A stretch of 64,000 bases of DNA. Origin: Paenibacillus sp. FSL H8-0548. Its GTDB lineage: Bacteria; Bacillota; Bacilli; Paenibacillales; Paenibacillaceae. Positions 40,034 to 48,418 of this stretch are shown here, piece after piece (the first letter of the stretch is position 1; every line of letters begins with the position of its first letter). Both the position numbers and the translations under genes were made by a program. The DNA is taken from NCBI RefSeq assembly GCF_038630985.1, contig NZ_CP152049.1:3491501-3555500 (forward strand). Reading direction: 5' to 3'. The notes under the pieces are model-generated. The model was given only the letters and a program-made list of their open reading frames with translations. It did no database searches and was not told the DNA's origin.

Positions 40034-41320
40034 ATGGAAAAGCTTAGCTATCCAAATGTTCAGGAGACCTTGTATCGAGAAGTGCTGGATAATGGACTAG
40101 AGGTTATCGTGCTTCCGAAGGAAGGCTTTAATAAAACCTACGCTACATTTTCGACCAAGTACGGGTCGGTTGATAATCATTTTGCAGTCGGCAATCAGCC
40201 TCCTGTTAAGGTGCCTGACGGCATTGCTCATTTTTTGGAGCATAAAATGTTCGAGGAGCCTACAGGTGATATTTTTGCAACCTTTGCATCTCAAGGCGCT
40301 TCAGCCAATGCGTTCACTAGCTTTGATCGAACCGTTTATTTATTTTCTGCTACGGAGCAGATAAACGCTAACTTGAAGACCTTGATCAATTTTGTGCAAA
40401 ACCCTTATTTTACGGATGCAAATGTTGAAAAAGAAAAAGGGATTATTGAGCAAGAAATTAATATGTATCGTGACAATCCGGACTGGAGAGTTTATTTTGG
40501 CTTGATTGACGCGCTTTACCACGAGCATCCGGTACATATTGATATTGCGGGAACAGTGGAGTCAATTAGACAAATTGACAAGGAAACCTTGTATCGTTGT
40601 TATGAAACATTCTATCATCCGTCAAATATGCTGCTGTTTGTTGTGGGCGGGGTAAATGCGGAGGAAGTGTTCGAACTTGTACGAGAGAACCAAAACAGCA
40701 AATCATTTGAACCGCAAGGTCAAATTGAACGTTTCTTTGAGAAAGAGCCGGAAGCGGTTAAAATTGCTCGCAAGGTAACAGAGCTGTCCGTATCCTTGCC
40801 TAAGTGCATGCTTGGCTTTAAAGAAAAGAAGACAGGTTTGACGGGGGCTGCGCTCCTTCAGCAGGAAGTAACGACGAAGCTTATGCTGGAGGCTCTGATT
40901 GGTCCGAGCTCGAAGCTTTATCAGGAGCTGTATGCGAAGGATCTGATTTCGGATTCCTTCGGTCATGAATACAATTCAAGCACTGGCTATGCGTTCTCGG
41001 TTATCGGCGGAGACACGCCAAGCCCTGATGAGCTGATTAAAGAAATACAATCATCGGTAGAGGCTGCGTTGATTAGCGGAATTGAGCCGAGTGCATTCGA
41101 GAGATCCAAGCGAAAAAAAATCGGCGGATATTTGCGTATGCTGAACTCCCCAGAAGCGATTGCCAGTGAATTTACGAGATATCGGTTCCGTGACAGCAAT
41201 ATGTTTGAAGTTCTTAATTGTTATGAGAACTGCACGCTTGATGAGGTTAATGCGCGGCTGCGTGAGCATTTTGATTTCGAACAGCTTGCCGTATCCATTG
41301 TGCAGCATCCGTCTAAATGA
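40034..41320 (+). CDS. ymfH: M16 zinc peptidase (YmfH-like)
   Basis: The active partner of the preceding protein. It carries HFLEH (HxxEH) near residue 69 and the distal Glu in EKGIIEQEINMYRDNPDWRVYFG. It is 428 residues. The start lies three bases after the ymfF stop, with GAGAGGAGG inside the end of ymfF. The physiological substrate is not known. It overlaps the reductase gene by four bases. Confidence 0.91.
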   Translation: MEKLSYPNVQETLYREVLDNGLEVIVLPKEGFNKTYATFSTKYGSVDNHFAVGNQPPVKVPDGIAHFLEHKMFEEPTGDIFATFASQGASANAFTSFDRTVYLFSATEQINANLKTLINFVQNPYFTDANVEKEKGIIEQEINMYRDNPDWRVYFGLIDALYHEHPVHIDIAGTVESIRQIDKETLYRCYETFYHPSNMLLFVVGGVNAEEVFELVRENQNSKSFEPQGQIERFFEKEPEAVKIARKVTELSVSLPKCMLGFKEKKTGLTGAALLQQEVTTKLMLEALIGPSSKLYQELYAKDLISDSFGHEYNSSTGYAFSVIGGDTPSPDELIKEIQSSVEAALISGIEPSAFERSKRKKIGGYLRMLNSPEAIASEFTRYRFRDSNMFEVLNCYENCTLDEVNARLREHFDFEQLAVSIVQHPSK

Positions 41321-42063
41321 AAACTTTGCAGCAAATGACGGTATTGATTACGGGGGGAGGCCGCGGCATCGGAGCAGCAATTGCAAAACGATTCGCGGCT
41401 GAAGGAGTCAATATTGTCATTCATTATTTGCACTCCCATGAGACGGCTAATGAGACAGCGCGTACTTGCATGGCTCTAGGAGCTAACGTACTAACCATAT
41501 CTGCAGATTTACGCTCGAAGGAGCAGCTGGAGCGTATGCGGGAGAAGCTGGAGAGTCATCATATGCTTCCAGATATTCTCGTTAACAATGGTGGGATTTC
41601 GCATTATGGAATGCTAATGGATGTGACGGAGGAAGAATGGGATAATGTGATGGCCGTCAATTTAAAGGGAATGTTTTTGTGTTCTCAGCTCTTTATGCCA
41701 AATATGATTGCACAGCGCTATGGGCGAATTATAAACGTTTCTTCCATTTGGGGAATGTCGGGAGCCTCCTGCGAGGTGCTGTATTCTACGACGAAAGGCG
41801 GCATGAACGCCTTTACGAAGGCGCTGGCTAAGGAGCTGGCGCCAACAGGCGTTACTGTAAATGCTGTTGCCCCAGGTGCGGTAGAGACGGAGATGATGGA
41901 TGGCTTCAATGCGGAGGAGAAGGCTGCTATTCAGCAGGAAATTCCAATTGGACGCTTTGGCTCCACGGATGAGATTGCTTCACTTGTTTATTTTTTAGCA
42001 CTGCCTGAGTCATCCTACATAACTGGACAGATTATTAGTCCCAATGGCGGGTGGCATACTTAG
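41317..42063 (+). CDS. ymfI: SDR-family reductase YmfI (EF-P 5-aminopentanone reductase)
   Basis: A short-chain dehydrogenase; in B. subtilis YmfI reduces the 5-aminopentanone attached to EF-P lysine. It has the NADPH-binding TGGGRGIGAAIAKRF, NNGGISHYG, the catalytic Ser in NVSSIWG and YSTTK (YxxxK). It is 248 residues, starting at ATG 41317, which overlaps ymfH. FabG-like oxidoreductases look similar; the ymf synteny is the reason for preferring YmfI. Confidence 0.9.
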   Translation: MKTLQQMTVLITGGGRGIGAAIAKRFAAEGVNIVIHYLHSHETANETARTCMALGANVLTISADLRSKEQLERMREKLESHHMLPDILVNNGGISHYGMLMDVTEEEWDNVMAVNLKGMFLCSQLFMPNMIAQRYGRIINVSSIWGMSGASCEVLYSTTKGGMNAFTKALAKELAPTGVTVNAVAPGAVETEMMDGFNAEEKAAIQQEIPIGRFGSTDEIASLVYFLALPESSYITGQIISPNGGWHT

Positions 42064-42170
42064 CAGCAAGGGCGGTTTTAAGGGACAGGCTTGTTGCATA
42101 ATTAGAGTGGCTTATACACATGATAAGACCGTTGATGATTCTTTTCTATAATCTTAGGAGGCGAAAAAAA

Positions 42171-42422
42171 ATGTCAACTGTCCTTACTAATTTTGCAACA
42201 TGGAAGCAATTCTTGGCGGAGCGTGTTTCGCAAGCGAAGAAGATCGGAATGACGGAAGAAACGATAGCCTCCTTAGCTTTCGAAATCGGAACTTTTCTCG
42301 ATGAAAAGGTCGATCCGAAAAATGAGGAAGAGCGCGTGTTGAAGCAGCTATGGGATGCTGGCGACGAAGCCGAGCGCAAAACGCTCGCGTGCTTGATGGT
42401 TAAGCTCGTCCAACAATCCTAG
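42171..42422 (+). CDS. ymfJ: DUF3243 protein (YmfJ)
   Basis: A small conserved Firmicute protein of unknown function, 83 residues, mostly helical and acidic (ATWKQFLAERVSQAKKIGM, EIGTFLDEKVDPKNEEERVLKQLW). No signal peptide or membrane segment. ATG 42171 follows TTAGGAGG by nine bases; the longer frame upstream has no ribosome site. A TATAAT lies just before the Shine-Dalgarno site but has no convincing -35 box. Confidence 0.87.
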   Translation: MSTVLTNFATWKQFLAERVSQAKKIGMTEETIASLAFEIGTFLDEKVDPKNEEERVLKQLWDAGDEAERKTLACLMVKLVQQS

Positions 42423-42465
42423 CTATCTCCAAATGGAGACGACGATTCGTCTATAGAAGCAGAAG

Positions 42466-42497
42466 CAGGGGAGCCTCCTACCAGGAGGCTTTTCTGC
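42466..42497 (+). terminator. Terminator after ymfJ
   Basis: AGCCTCCT pairs perfectly with AGGAGGCT around three bases, within an outer GCAG/CTGC, followed by TTTT. Confidence 0.75.
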
Positions 42498-42549
42498 AAT
42501 GTTTCTTTTTGGGTTGCAGGATTATGACGAAAATTGTAGAATTATGTTC

Positions 42550-42578
42550 TTGATGTTAATCTTTATTATTAACATACT
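42550..42578 (+). promoter_or_regulatory. Candidate promoter of ymfK with embedded inverted repeat
   Basis: TTGATG (42550) and CATACT (42573) are 17 bp apart, each four of six to consensus. The spacer is an inverted repeat, ATGTTAAT-N7-ATTAACAT (42553-42575), which could be an operator. Confidence 0.35.
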
Positions 42579-42609
42579 TCTATACGATTTGGTTTAGGAT
42601 GGTGACAGC

Positions 42610-43377
42610 GTGGAGAAGAAACAGTGGTATATGGAATACAAAATACATAAAAACCGACCAGGTTTGCTTGGCGATATCGCATCATTGCTAGGTATGCTGG
42701 AAGTTAACATTATGACGATCAATGGTGTTGAGGATAGGACCAGGGGAATGCTTCTTCAGACGGATGATGATGAGAAAATTGAATTGCTTGGCAAAATGCT
42801 TCAAAAAGTTGATAATATTACTGTAAACAAGCTTAGAACGCCAACGATAGTAGATATATTAGCGGTTCGTCATGGACGCTATATTGAACGTGATTCTGAT
42901 GATCGCAAAACGTTTCGTTTTACGAGGGACGAGCTTGGGATTCTAGTTGATTTTTTGGGTGAAGTGTTTAAACGTGACGGTAATCAGGTTATAGGACTTA
43001 GAGGGATGCCGCGCGTTGGGAAAACCGAATCCATTATTGCCGGCAGTGTTTGCTCCAATAAGCGCTGGACCTTTGTTTCCTCGACGCTGCTGCGACAGAC
43101 GGTAAGAAGCCAGCTTTCAGAGGATGAAATGCAGCCAAACAATATTTTTATTATCGATGGTATCGTAAGCACTATTCGTTCAAATGAGAAGCATTATGGG
43201 CTGCTGCAAGAAATTATGGCGCTGCCGTCAACGAAGGTTATTGAGCATCCAGATATTTTTATTAAAGAATCCAACTACGATTACAGCCATTTTGACATTA
43301 TTGTTGAACTTCGTAATACGCCAGATGAGGAAATATCCTATGAGAAATTTACAACGAATTACACAGACGATTTCTAA
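42610..43377 (+). CDS. ymfK: YmfK-like protein: ACT-like domain plus P-loop (DUF3388)
   Basis: Function unknown. The N-terminus (KIHKNRPGLLGDIASLLGML, EVNIMTINGVE) looks like an ACT-type regulatory domain. The C-terminal part has a Walker A-like GMPRVGKTE near residue 138 and a Walker B-like NNIFIIDGIVS near 178, suggesting nucleotide binding. It is 255 residues, starting with GTG 42610 behind GGATGG. It belongs to the ymf cluster and is followed by the RodZ-like gene. No catalytic role can be assigned. Confidence 0.82.
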   Translation: MEKKQWYMEYKIHKNRPGLLGDIASLLGMLEVNIMTINGVEDRTRGMLLQTDDDEKIELLGKMLQKVDNITVNKLRTPTIVDILAVRHGRYIERDSDDRKTFRFTRDELGILVDFLGEVFKRDGNQVIGLRGMPRVGKTESIIAGSVCSNKRWTFVSSTLLRQTVRSQLSEDEMQPNNIFIIDGIVSTIRSNEKHYGLLQEIMALPSTKVIEHPDIFIKESNYDYSHFDIIVELRNTPDEEISYEKFTTNYTDDF

Positions 43378-43395
43378 TCGGAAGGAGGCCATCTC

Positions 43396-44310
43396 ATGTC
43401 TGATTTAGGTGAATTGCTTCGCAAAGCTAGAAATGAGCATGGATTGACGCTAGATGATATTCAAGAGACTACAAAAATTAGAAAACGCTATTTAGAAGCA
43501 ATTGAAAGTGGCGATCATACGGTTTTGCCAGGTGCTTTTTATGTGCGGGCATTTGTGAAAAATTACTCAGAGGCTGTTGGGCTCGATCCGGATGAAGTTC
43601 TTCGATTGTATCAGCATGAGATTCCTGCTGGACCGGTAGAGCAAATTGTAGAGCCTAGTGTCGTTAGAGCGCCGCGTCGGGTTAAATCCCAATCATCAGA
43701 GTGGCTTGGCAAAATTGGCTTCAATGTCATGATGTGGTCCTTTCTTATTTTGATCGTAGTCGTCATATGGATGTTTGTTATTAATAAGGACGATGGCGAG
43801 CGTGAGCAGCTGGACAATAGTACCAATATAACTGAGGCTTCCGAGGCTCCTGTACCGACGACTGAAAATAATGGCTCCGATACGCCAAGCGACACACCGA
43901 CAGCTACGCCAACGCCAACACAAGCGCCGACGACTGTAGCATTTGGCAGCAAGGTTGGAAAGATTGATCAATATGATATTGGTCCCGCGGGTGTAAATCA
44001 TAAGGTTCAAGTGAAGGTGTCCGGGGGGAGAAGCTGGCTGGAGGTTCGTGCGAACAGCAATACTGGCGAGAAGCTTTATTCTGCCAATGCGGAGGATGGC
44101 GTAGTAGAAACCTATGATCTTACAGGAACTATTTATATTAATGTAGGCAGAGCAGACCTTACGGAAATTACAGTGAATGGTGTATTAGTGCCAGATGGCG
44201 ACCGTGCCGGCTCCAAGAAGCTGCTGCTGTATCCTGTTGTTGATGAAACTTCTGAAACAGAGGAAACTCCGGATTCAACTGTCGAAACCGGCACTTCGAA
44301 AACAGAATAA
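43396..44310 (+). CDS. ymfM: RodZ-like membrane protein (YmfM), helix-turn-helix cytoplasmic domain
   Basis: A cytoskeleton-linked cell-shape protein in related bacteria. It has an N-terminal HTH_25 domain (LGELLRKARNEHGLTLDDIQ, KIRKRYLEAIESGDH), a single transmembrane helix near residues 108-128 (MMWSFLILIVVVIWMFVIN), a Thr/Pro-rich linker (TPSDTPTATPTPTQAPTT) and a C-terminal beta domain (DUF4115 type) starting near VGKIDQYD. It is 304 residues, with GGAAGGAGG upstream. Its likely partner is MreB at the membrane. Confidence 0.9.
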   Translation: MSDLGELLRKARNEHGLTLDDIQETTKIRKRYLEAIESGDHTVLPGAFYVRAFVKNYSEAVGLDPDEVLRLYQHEIPAGPVEQIVEPSVVRAPRRVKSQSSEWLGKIGFNVMMWSFLILIVVVIWMFVINKDDGEREQLDNSTNITEASEAPVPTTENNGSDTPSDTPTATPTPTQAPTTVAFGSKVGKIDQYDIGPAGVNHKVQVKVSGGRSWLEVRANSNTGEKLYSANAEDGVVETYDLTGTIYINVGRADLTEITVNGVLVPDGDRAGSKKLLLYPVVDETSETEETPDSTVETGTSKTE

Positions 44311-44340
44311 TGATTACTGTAACAAGGGAGAGATTTTGGG

Positions 44341-44835
44341 ATGGCTTCAGAAAATGCATTTGATATTGTATCCAAGGTGGATATGTCGGAATTAGTTAAT
44401 GCGATTAAGCAAGCGGAGCGTGAGATTGAAACTCGCTTTGATTTTAAAGGCAGCAAAAGCTCTATTGCACTCGAGAAGGAAGAGCTTGTTGTGGCTTCCG
44501 AGGATGATTATAAGTTAAAAAGCGTACTAGATATTTTATTATCCAAAATGGTAAAACGAGGCGTTCCCATCAAAAATCTGGATTATGGCAAAATAGAAGG
44601 GGCTTCAAGCAACACGGTACGTCAGCGCATTAAGCTCAGACAAGGCATCGAGCAGGATGTTTCGAAAAAAATTAATATTTTGATTCGCGACTCGAAGCTT
44701 AAGGTGAAGAGCTTGATCCAAGGCGATCAAATCCGAGTTTCTGGAAAGAGCCTAGATGATTTGCAAGCGGTGATGAAGCTTCTTAAGGAAGCTGATTTGC
44801 CTGTGGAGCTTCAATTTACTAATTATCGCTCATAA
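44341..44835 (+). CDS. yajQ: YajQ-family nucleotide-binding protein
   Basis: A small protein with two ferredoxin-like folds; homologues bind nucleotides including cyclic di-GMP, and the B. subtilis equivalent is YitK. Motifs: [32 protein letters not shown], and [18 protein letters not shown]. It is 164 residues, the usual size. AAGGGAGAG precedes the ATG. Confidence 0.93.
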   Translation: MASENAFDIVSKVDMSELVNAIKQAEREIETRFDFKGSKSSIALEKEELVVASEDDYKLKSVLDILLSKMVKRGVPIKNLDYGKIEGASSNTVRQRIKLRQGIEQDVSKKINILIRDSKLKVKSLIQGDQIRVSGKSLDDLQAVMKLLKEADLPVELQFTNYRS

Positions 44836-44841
44836 GAACGG

Positions 44842-44879
44842 AGCTTCGTTTTGTCGATATTCGATAAACGAGGCTTTTT
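44842..44879 (+). terminator. Terminator after yajQ
   Basis: AGCTTCGTTT pairs with AAACGAGGCT (one G-T pair), followed by TTTT. Confidence 0.85.
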
Positions 44880-44923
44880 CGATTAGATGCCGATTCACTT
44901 GAGAAATGAGGCTTTCGCCGCTT

Positions 44924-44953
44924 TTGACACGTGTATTGAGCATGTATTATACT
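44924..44953 (+). promoter_or_regulatory. Sigma-A promoter of the pgsA unit
   Basis: A perfect TTGACA (44924) and TATACT (44948) are 18 bp apart. The next feature is a 47-codon ORF at 44994, then pgsA. Confidence 0.8.
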
Positions 44954-44993
44954 TGGTGAAACAGCTTTACGGAAGGATCTGGGGGATACATAG

Positions 44994-45137
44994 ATGAGAG
45001 AGACTACAAATGCAGTAACTCATGCCAGCTTGGCAAATACCGCGCGGCCGGTCACAGCATCCGGTCATTTTTTCGAACGAACGACTCACGCTATGCACAC
45101 CTTTGGGGTAGATCGCTTTAAGGAGGGAAATGCGTGA
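44994..45137 (+). CDS. Possible 47-residue leader peptide coupled to pgsA
   Basis: An ATG at 44994 follows CTGGGGGA by about eight bases and opens a 47-codon frame (MRETTNAVTHASLANTAR..., ending VDRFKEGNA) whose TGA overlaps the pgsA GTG as GTGA. It lies 40 nt downstream of a strong promoter. No known family is recognised. It has no hydrophobic segment and is rich in Thr, His and Ala. It could be a real small protein, a leader peptide coupling translation of pgsA, or a chance frame. Confidence 0.45.
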   Translation: MRETTNAVTHASLANTARPVTASGHFFERTTHAMHTFGVDRFKEGNA

Positions 45138-45709
45138 ATCTTGCAAATCGCATTACGTTAGTTAGAATATTTTTGGTGCCGATTATTATGTTTTTCCTGC
45201 TAATTAAAGTAAATTTGGGGTCGTTCAGCATCTCAGACTTCTCCATTACATACAATCAAATCGCAGCGGCACTCATTTTTATTGTGGCAGCAAGCACAGA
45301 TGGATTAGACGGCTACATCGCACGCAAGAACAAAATCGTCACTAACCTTGGCAAGCTGCTTGATCCTTTAGCGGATAAGCTTCTTGTTGCAGCTGTGCTT
45401 ATTTCACTAGTGGAAATGGACAAGCTGAATGCTCTAATTGCAATCGTGATTATCAGTCGTGAATTCGCGGTCACTGGTCTACGCCAGATTGCTCTGTTGG
45501 AAGGCTCCGTTATGGCTGCGAGCACTTGGGGCAAATGGAAGACAGCGATCCAAATTACGATGATCATTGCGCTTTTAATCAACAATTTCCCATTCAATTT
45601 TATTGATTTTCCATTTGATGTCATTGCCAGCTGGGTAGCCGCCGCTATTACGGTATACTCAGGTGTTGATTATTTCTTAAAGAACAAGCATTTGATACCT
45701 GTTGAATAA
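45134..45709 (+). CDS. pgsA: CDP-diacylglycerol-glycerol-3-phosphate 3-phosphatidyltransferase
   Basis: Makes phosphatidylglycerol phosphate from CDP-diacylglycerol. The CDP-alcohol phosphotransferase signature runs from DGLDGYIAR to GKLLDPLADK, with all the conserved Asp residues. Several membrane helices are present over 191 residues. It starts with GTG 45134 after TTAAGGAGGG, inside the end of the short upstream ORF. The substrate comes from cdsA. Confidence 0.95.
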   Translation: MNLANRITLVRIFLVPIIMFFLLIKVNLGSFSISDFSITYNQIAAALIFIVAASTDGLDGYIARKNKIVTNLGKLLDPLADKLLVAAVLISLVEMDKLNALIAIVIISREFAVTGLRQIALLEGSVMAASTWGKWKTAIQITMIIALLINNFPFNFIDFPFDVIASWVAAAITVYSGVDYFLKNKHLIPVE

Positions 45710-45712
45710 GTT

Positions 45713-45747
45713 AAAGCATCTTTCCGTTAGACGGAGAGATGCTTTTG
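45713..45747 (+). terminator. Terminator after pgsA
   Basis: AAAGCATCTTTCCG pairs with CGGAGAGATGCTTT (one wobble pair) around TTAGA, followed by TG. It begins right at the pgsA stop. Confidence 0.8.
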
Positions 45748-45795
45748 TCATTAGAGCATTGCCGCACGCATCACATGAAAAGGGGAAATGAACAA

Positions 45796-47046
45796 ATGAA
45801 AGCAGAAATTATCGCGGTCGGAACAGAGCTGCTGCTTGGCCAAATCGTCAATACAAATGCACAGTTTTTATCACAAAAGCTGGCGGGGCTTGGGATAGAT
45901 GTTTATTTTCAAACGGTAGTCGGCGATAATAGCGAGCGGCTGCGGCAAGCGATTGAGATCGGCCGGAGCAGGGCGGACTTGCTCGTCTTTACAGGTGGAC
46001 TTGGTCCTACACAGGATGATCTTACAAAGGACGTTTTAGCGGAGTTTTTGAAACGAAAGCTGTTGATACATGAGCCTTCAATGGAGCAAATCGAGGAGAT
46101 GTTCAGCTCGCGGGGCATTCATATGGTGGAGAGCAATCGGCGTCAGGCGCTGATGATTGAAGGCTGCGAGCCGCTTGAAAATACGACAGGCTTAGCAGTT
46201 GGAAATGGCTTGACCGCAGACGGAACGCACTATTTGCTGCTGCCTGGGCCGCCGCGCGAGATGAAGCCGATGATGGATGGCGCTGCAGAGATGTGGCTGC
46301 GATCTGTGCTTGGCGAGGCAGACCCGCTCTATTCACGCGTGTTGAAGTTTGCAGGCATAGGTGAATCTAATCTTGAAGCCAAGCTGCTCGATTTGATTGA
46401 TGCTCAGGTTGATCCGACGATTGCTCCTTATGCCAAAGAGGGCGAGGTCGCTATACGGGTATCAACCAAAGCTGCTTCATTAATAGATGCAGATCGGAAA
46501 ATAGATGATACCGTCGCCAAAATAAAAGAACGAATAGGTGAATTTTTGTACGCAGAGCAGGACATCACCATCGAGGAGGAGATTGTGCGCCTGCTGAGAG
46601 CCTCAGGACGCAAGCTGGCGAGCGCAGAGAGCTGTAGTGGGGGTTTGTTCGCAGAGCTGATTACGAACGTTCCTGGGAGCAGCGGGGAGTATGTAGGAGG
46701 TGTGGTCACTTATACCAACATGATGAAGCATCACCTGCTCAGCATCCCATTGAGTCAGCTTGAGGGCGAGGGGGCGCCTGGCGCAATAAGCGATTCAACA
46801 GCGGCGTTGATGGCGGAGCGGGTGCGAAATCTTTCAGATGCGGATTATGGCGTGTCCTTAACAGGCGTTGCAGGGCCGTCGGAATCCGAGGGCAAGCCTG
46901 TTGGGCTTGTATATGTAGCAATCGCAGAGCGCGGCAAGCCAACCGTCGTACATACTCTTAATCTCAGAGGCGGCAGAAGCATGATCAGGTTGCGTGCGGT
47001 TAAATCGGCTTTATACCGTTTATGGCTTGCTCTGCAAGCACAGTAA
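45796..47046 (+). CDS. cinA: CinA-family competence/damage-inducible protein
   Basis: An N-terminal molybdopterin-binding-like domain (EIIAVGTELLLGQIVNTNA, FTGGLGPTQDDLTKDVLA) joined to a C-terminal nicotinamide-nucleotide amidase-type domain (LASAESCSGGLFAELITNVPGSS). It is 416 residues from ATG 45796, eight bases after AGGGGAA; the frame extends further 5' into the pgsA terminator. It is next to recA as in B. subtilis and streptococci, where it is competence-linked. Confidence 0.93.
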   Translation: MKAEIIAVGTELLLGQIVNTNAQFLSQKLAGLGIDVYFQTVVGDNSERLRQAIEIGRSRADLLVFTGGLGPTQDDLTKDVLAEFLKRKLLIHEPSMEQIEEMFSSRGIHMVESNRRQALMIEGCEPLENTTGLAVGNGLTADGTHYLLLPGPPREMKPMMDGAAEMWLRSVLGEADPLYSRVLKFAGIGESNLEAKLLDLIDAQVDPTIAPYAKEGEVAIRVSTKAASLIDADRKIDDTVAKIKERIGEFLYAEQDITIEEEIVRLLRASGRKLASAESCSGGLFAELITNVPGSSGEYVGGVVTYTNMMKHHLLSIPLSQLEGEGAPGAISDSTAALMAERVRNLSDADYGVSLTGVAGPSESEGKPVGLVYVAIAERGKPTVVHTLNLRGGRSMIRLRAVKSALYRLWLALQAQ

Positions 47047-47093
47047 TAGAAGCATGCGGCGACACCTACCCATTCCGATACAAGAAATAATGT

Positions 47094-47122
47094 TTGTCAA
47101 TTGGCAGGCAAGCCGTTATAAT
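47094..47122 (+). promoter_or_regulatory. Strong sigma-A promoter upstream of a short terminator
   Basis: TTGTCA (47094) and TATAAT (47117) with 17-bp spacing. The terminator at 47142-47176 comes only about 15-20 nt after the expected start, so most transcripts may be about 45-50 nt long. Confidence 0.75.
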
Positions 47123-47141
47123 AAAGATTAATTAGCGGAAG

Positions 47142-47176
47142 AACCGTGGCGAAGAATACTTTGCTGCGGTTTTTTT
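47142..47176 (+). terminator. Terminator/attenuator ahead of recA
   Basis: AACCGTGGC pairs with GCTGCGGTT (two wobble pairs) and runs into seven T. It separates the 47094 promoter from the recA promoter. Confidence 0.75.
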
Positions 47177-47206
47177 ATGTTCATGTAAGGAGGCAAAGCA
47201 AAAAGG

Positions 47207-47220
47207 CGAATGTATGTTCG
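47207..47220 (+). promoter_or_regulatory. LexA (SOS) box of recA
   Basis: CGAATGTATGTTCG differs at two positions from the Gram-positive SOS box CGAACRNRYGTTYC. It ends ten bases before the -35 box of the recA promoter, which fits LexA control of recA. Confidence 0.75.
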
Positions 47221-47229
47221 AAAAAATGC

Positions 47230-47258
47230 TTGTCAACCTGCCTGAAAAAAGGTATCAT
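47230..47258 (+). promoter_or_regulatory. Sigma-A promoter of recA
   Basis: TTGTCA (47230) and TATCAT (47253) with 17-bp spacing. The leader to the recA start is about 25 nt. Confidence 0.75.
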
Positions 47259-47289
47259 AAAATTATAAATAAAGAAGGATGTGAGTTTC

Positions 47290-48339
47290 TTGTCGGATCG
47301 TCGCGCTGCACTAGAAATGGCTTTGCGTCAAATTGAGAAACAATTTGGTAAAGGCTCCATCATGAAATTGGGAGAATCCACACACATGCAAGTTGAGACC
47401 GTGCCCAGCGGTTCACTTGCTCTAGATATCGCATTAGGAATAGGCGGATTGCCGCGTGGTCGTGTTATTGAAATATATGGACCGGAATCTTCAGGTAAAA
47501 CTACAGTTGCGCTTCATGCGATTGCTGAGGTCCAACGTATTGGCGGACAAGCTGCCTTCATCGATGCAGAGCATGCACTGGATCCGCTTTATGCAAGCAA
47601 GCTTGGCGTAAATATTGATGAGCTATTGCTTTCACAGCCAGATACGGGAGAGCAAGGTTTGGAAATCGCAGAAGCATTAGTTCGCAGTGGTGCGGTTGAT
47701 ATCGTAGTTATTGACTCTGTTGCGGCACTTGTACCGAAAGCGGAAATTGAAGGCGATATGGGTGATTCTCACGTTGGTCTTCAAGCGCGTCTGATGTCAC
47801 AGGCTTTGCGCAAGCTCTCAGGAGCAATCAGCAAATCGAAGACCATTGCGATCTTCATCAACCAATTGCGTGAGAAAGTAGGCGTAATGTTCGGTAACCC
47901 TGAGACAACGCCAGGCGGTCGCGCATTGAAGTTCTACTCCACCATTCGTCTTGACGTGCGTCGTATTGAGACGCTGAAGCAAGGCAACGACATGGTTGGT
48001 AACCGTACTCGTATTAAAGTAGTTAAAAATAAAGTGGCTCCTCCGTTTAAACAAGCTGAGGTTGATATCATGTACGGCGAAGGTATTTCCAGAGAAGGTA
48101 CGCTAATTGATATTGGCGTCGAGCTGGATATTGTACAGAAGAGCGGTGCGTGGTTCTCTTATAATGGCGAGCGTTTGGGCCAAGGTCGCGAGAATGCGAA
48201 GCAGTACTTGAAGGATCATAAGGATGTTGCTGAGGTTATTGAGAAGCAGATCCGTGATGCGAGCAATTTGTCTGCCACTGCAAATCAGGCTAATTTCAAG
48301 CCTGAGGAAGACGACGAAGAATTTGAAGATCTAGAATAA
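47290..48339 (+). CDS. recA: Recombinase RecA
   Basis: Strand-exchange protein and LexA co-protease. Walker A is GPESSGKTT, Walker B region [11 protein letters not shown]; the L2 loop segment [22 protein letters not shown] is present, and the tail is acidic ([11 protein letters not shown]). I choose TTG 47290 ([12 protein letters not shown]...), ten bases after AAGGA; GTG 47281 is almost on top of the ribosome site. It is 349 residues. An SOS-like box and a good promoter lie upstream; recX follows. Confidence 0.98.
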   Translation: MSDRRAALEMALRQIEKQFGKGSIMKLGESTHMQVETVPSGSLALDIALGIGGLPRGRVIEIYGPESSGKTTVALHAIAEVQRIGGQAAFIDAEHALDPLYASKLGVNIDELLLSQPDTGEQGLEIAEALVRSGAVDIVVIDSVAALVPKAEIEGDMGDSHVGLQARLMSQALRKLSGAISKSKTIAIFINQLREKVGVMFGNPETTPGGRALKFYSTIRLDVRRIETLKQGNDMVGNRTRIKVVKNKVAPPFKQAEVDIMYGEGISREGTLIDIGVELDIVQKSGAWFSYNGERLGQGRENAKQYLKDHKDVAEVIEKQIRDASNLSATANQANFKPEEDDEEFEDLE

Positions 48340-48365
48340 AGTGACCTGATTTCATACTTGCTGAT

Positions 48366-48395
48366 GCTTCGCCGTCCCGCTAGGGACGGCGAAGC
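48366..48395 (+). terminator. GC-rich hairpin between recA and recX, no U-tract
   Basis: A perfect 13-bp stem (GCTTCGCCGTCCC with GGGACGGCGAAGC) around GCTA. No T-run follows, so it may only lower read-through into recX or protect the recA mRNA end. Confidence 0.6.
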
Positions 48396-48418
48396 TGCGT
48401 TTAGAGAGGATGTACCGT

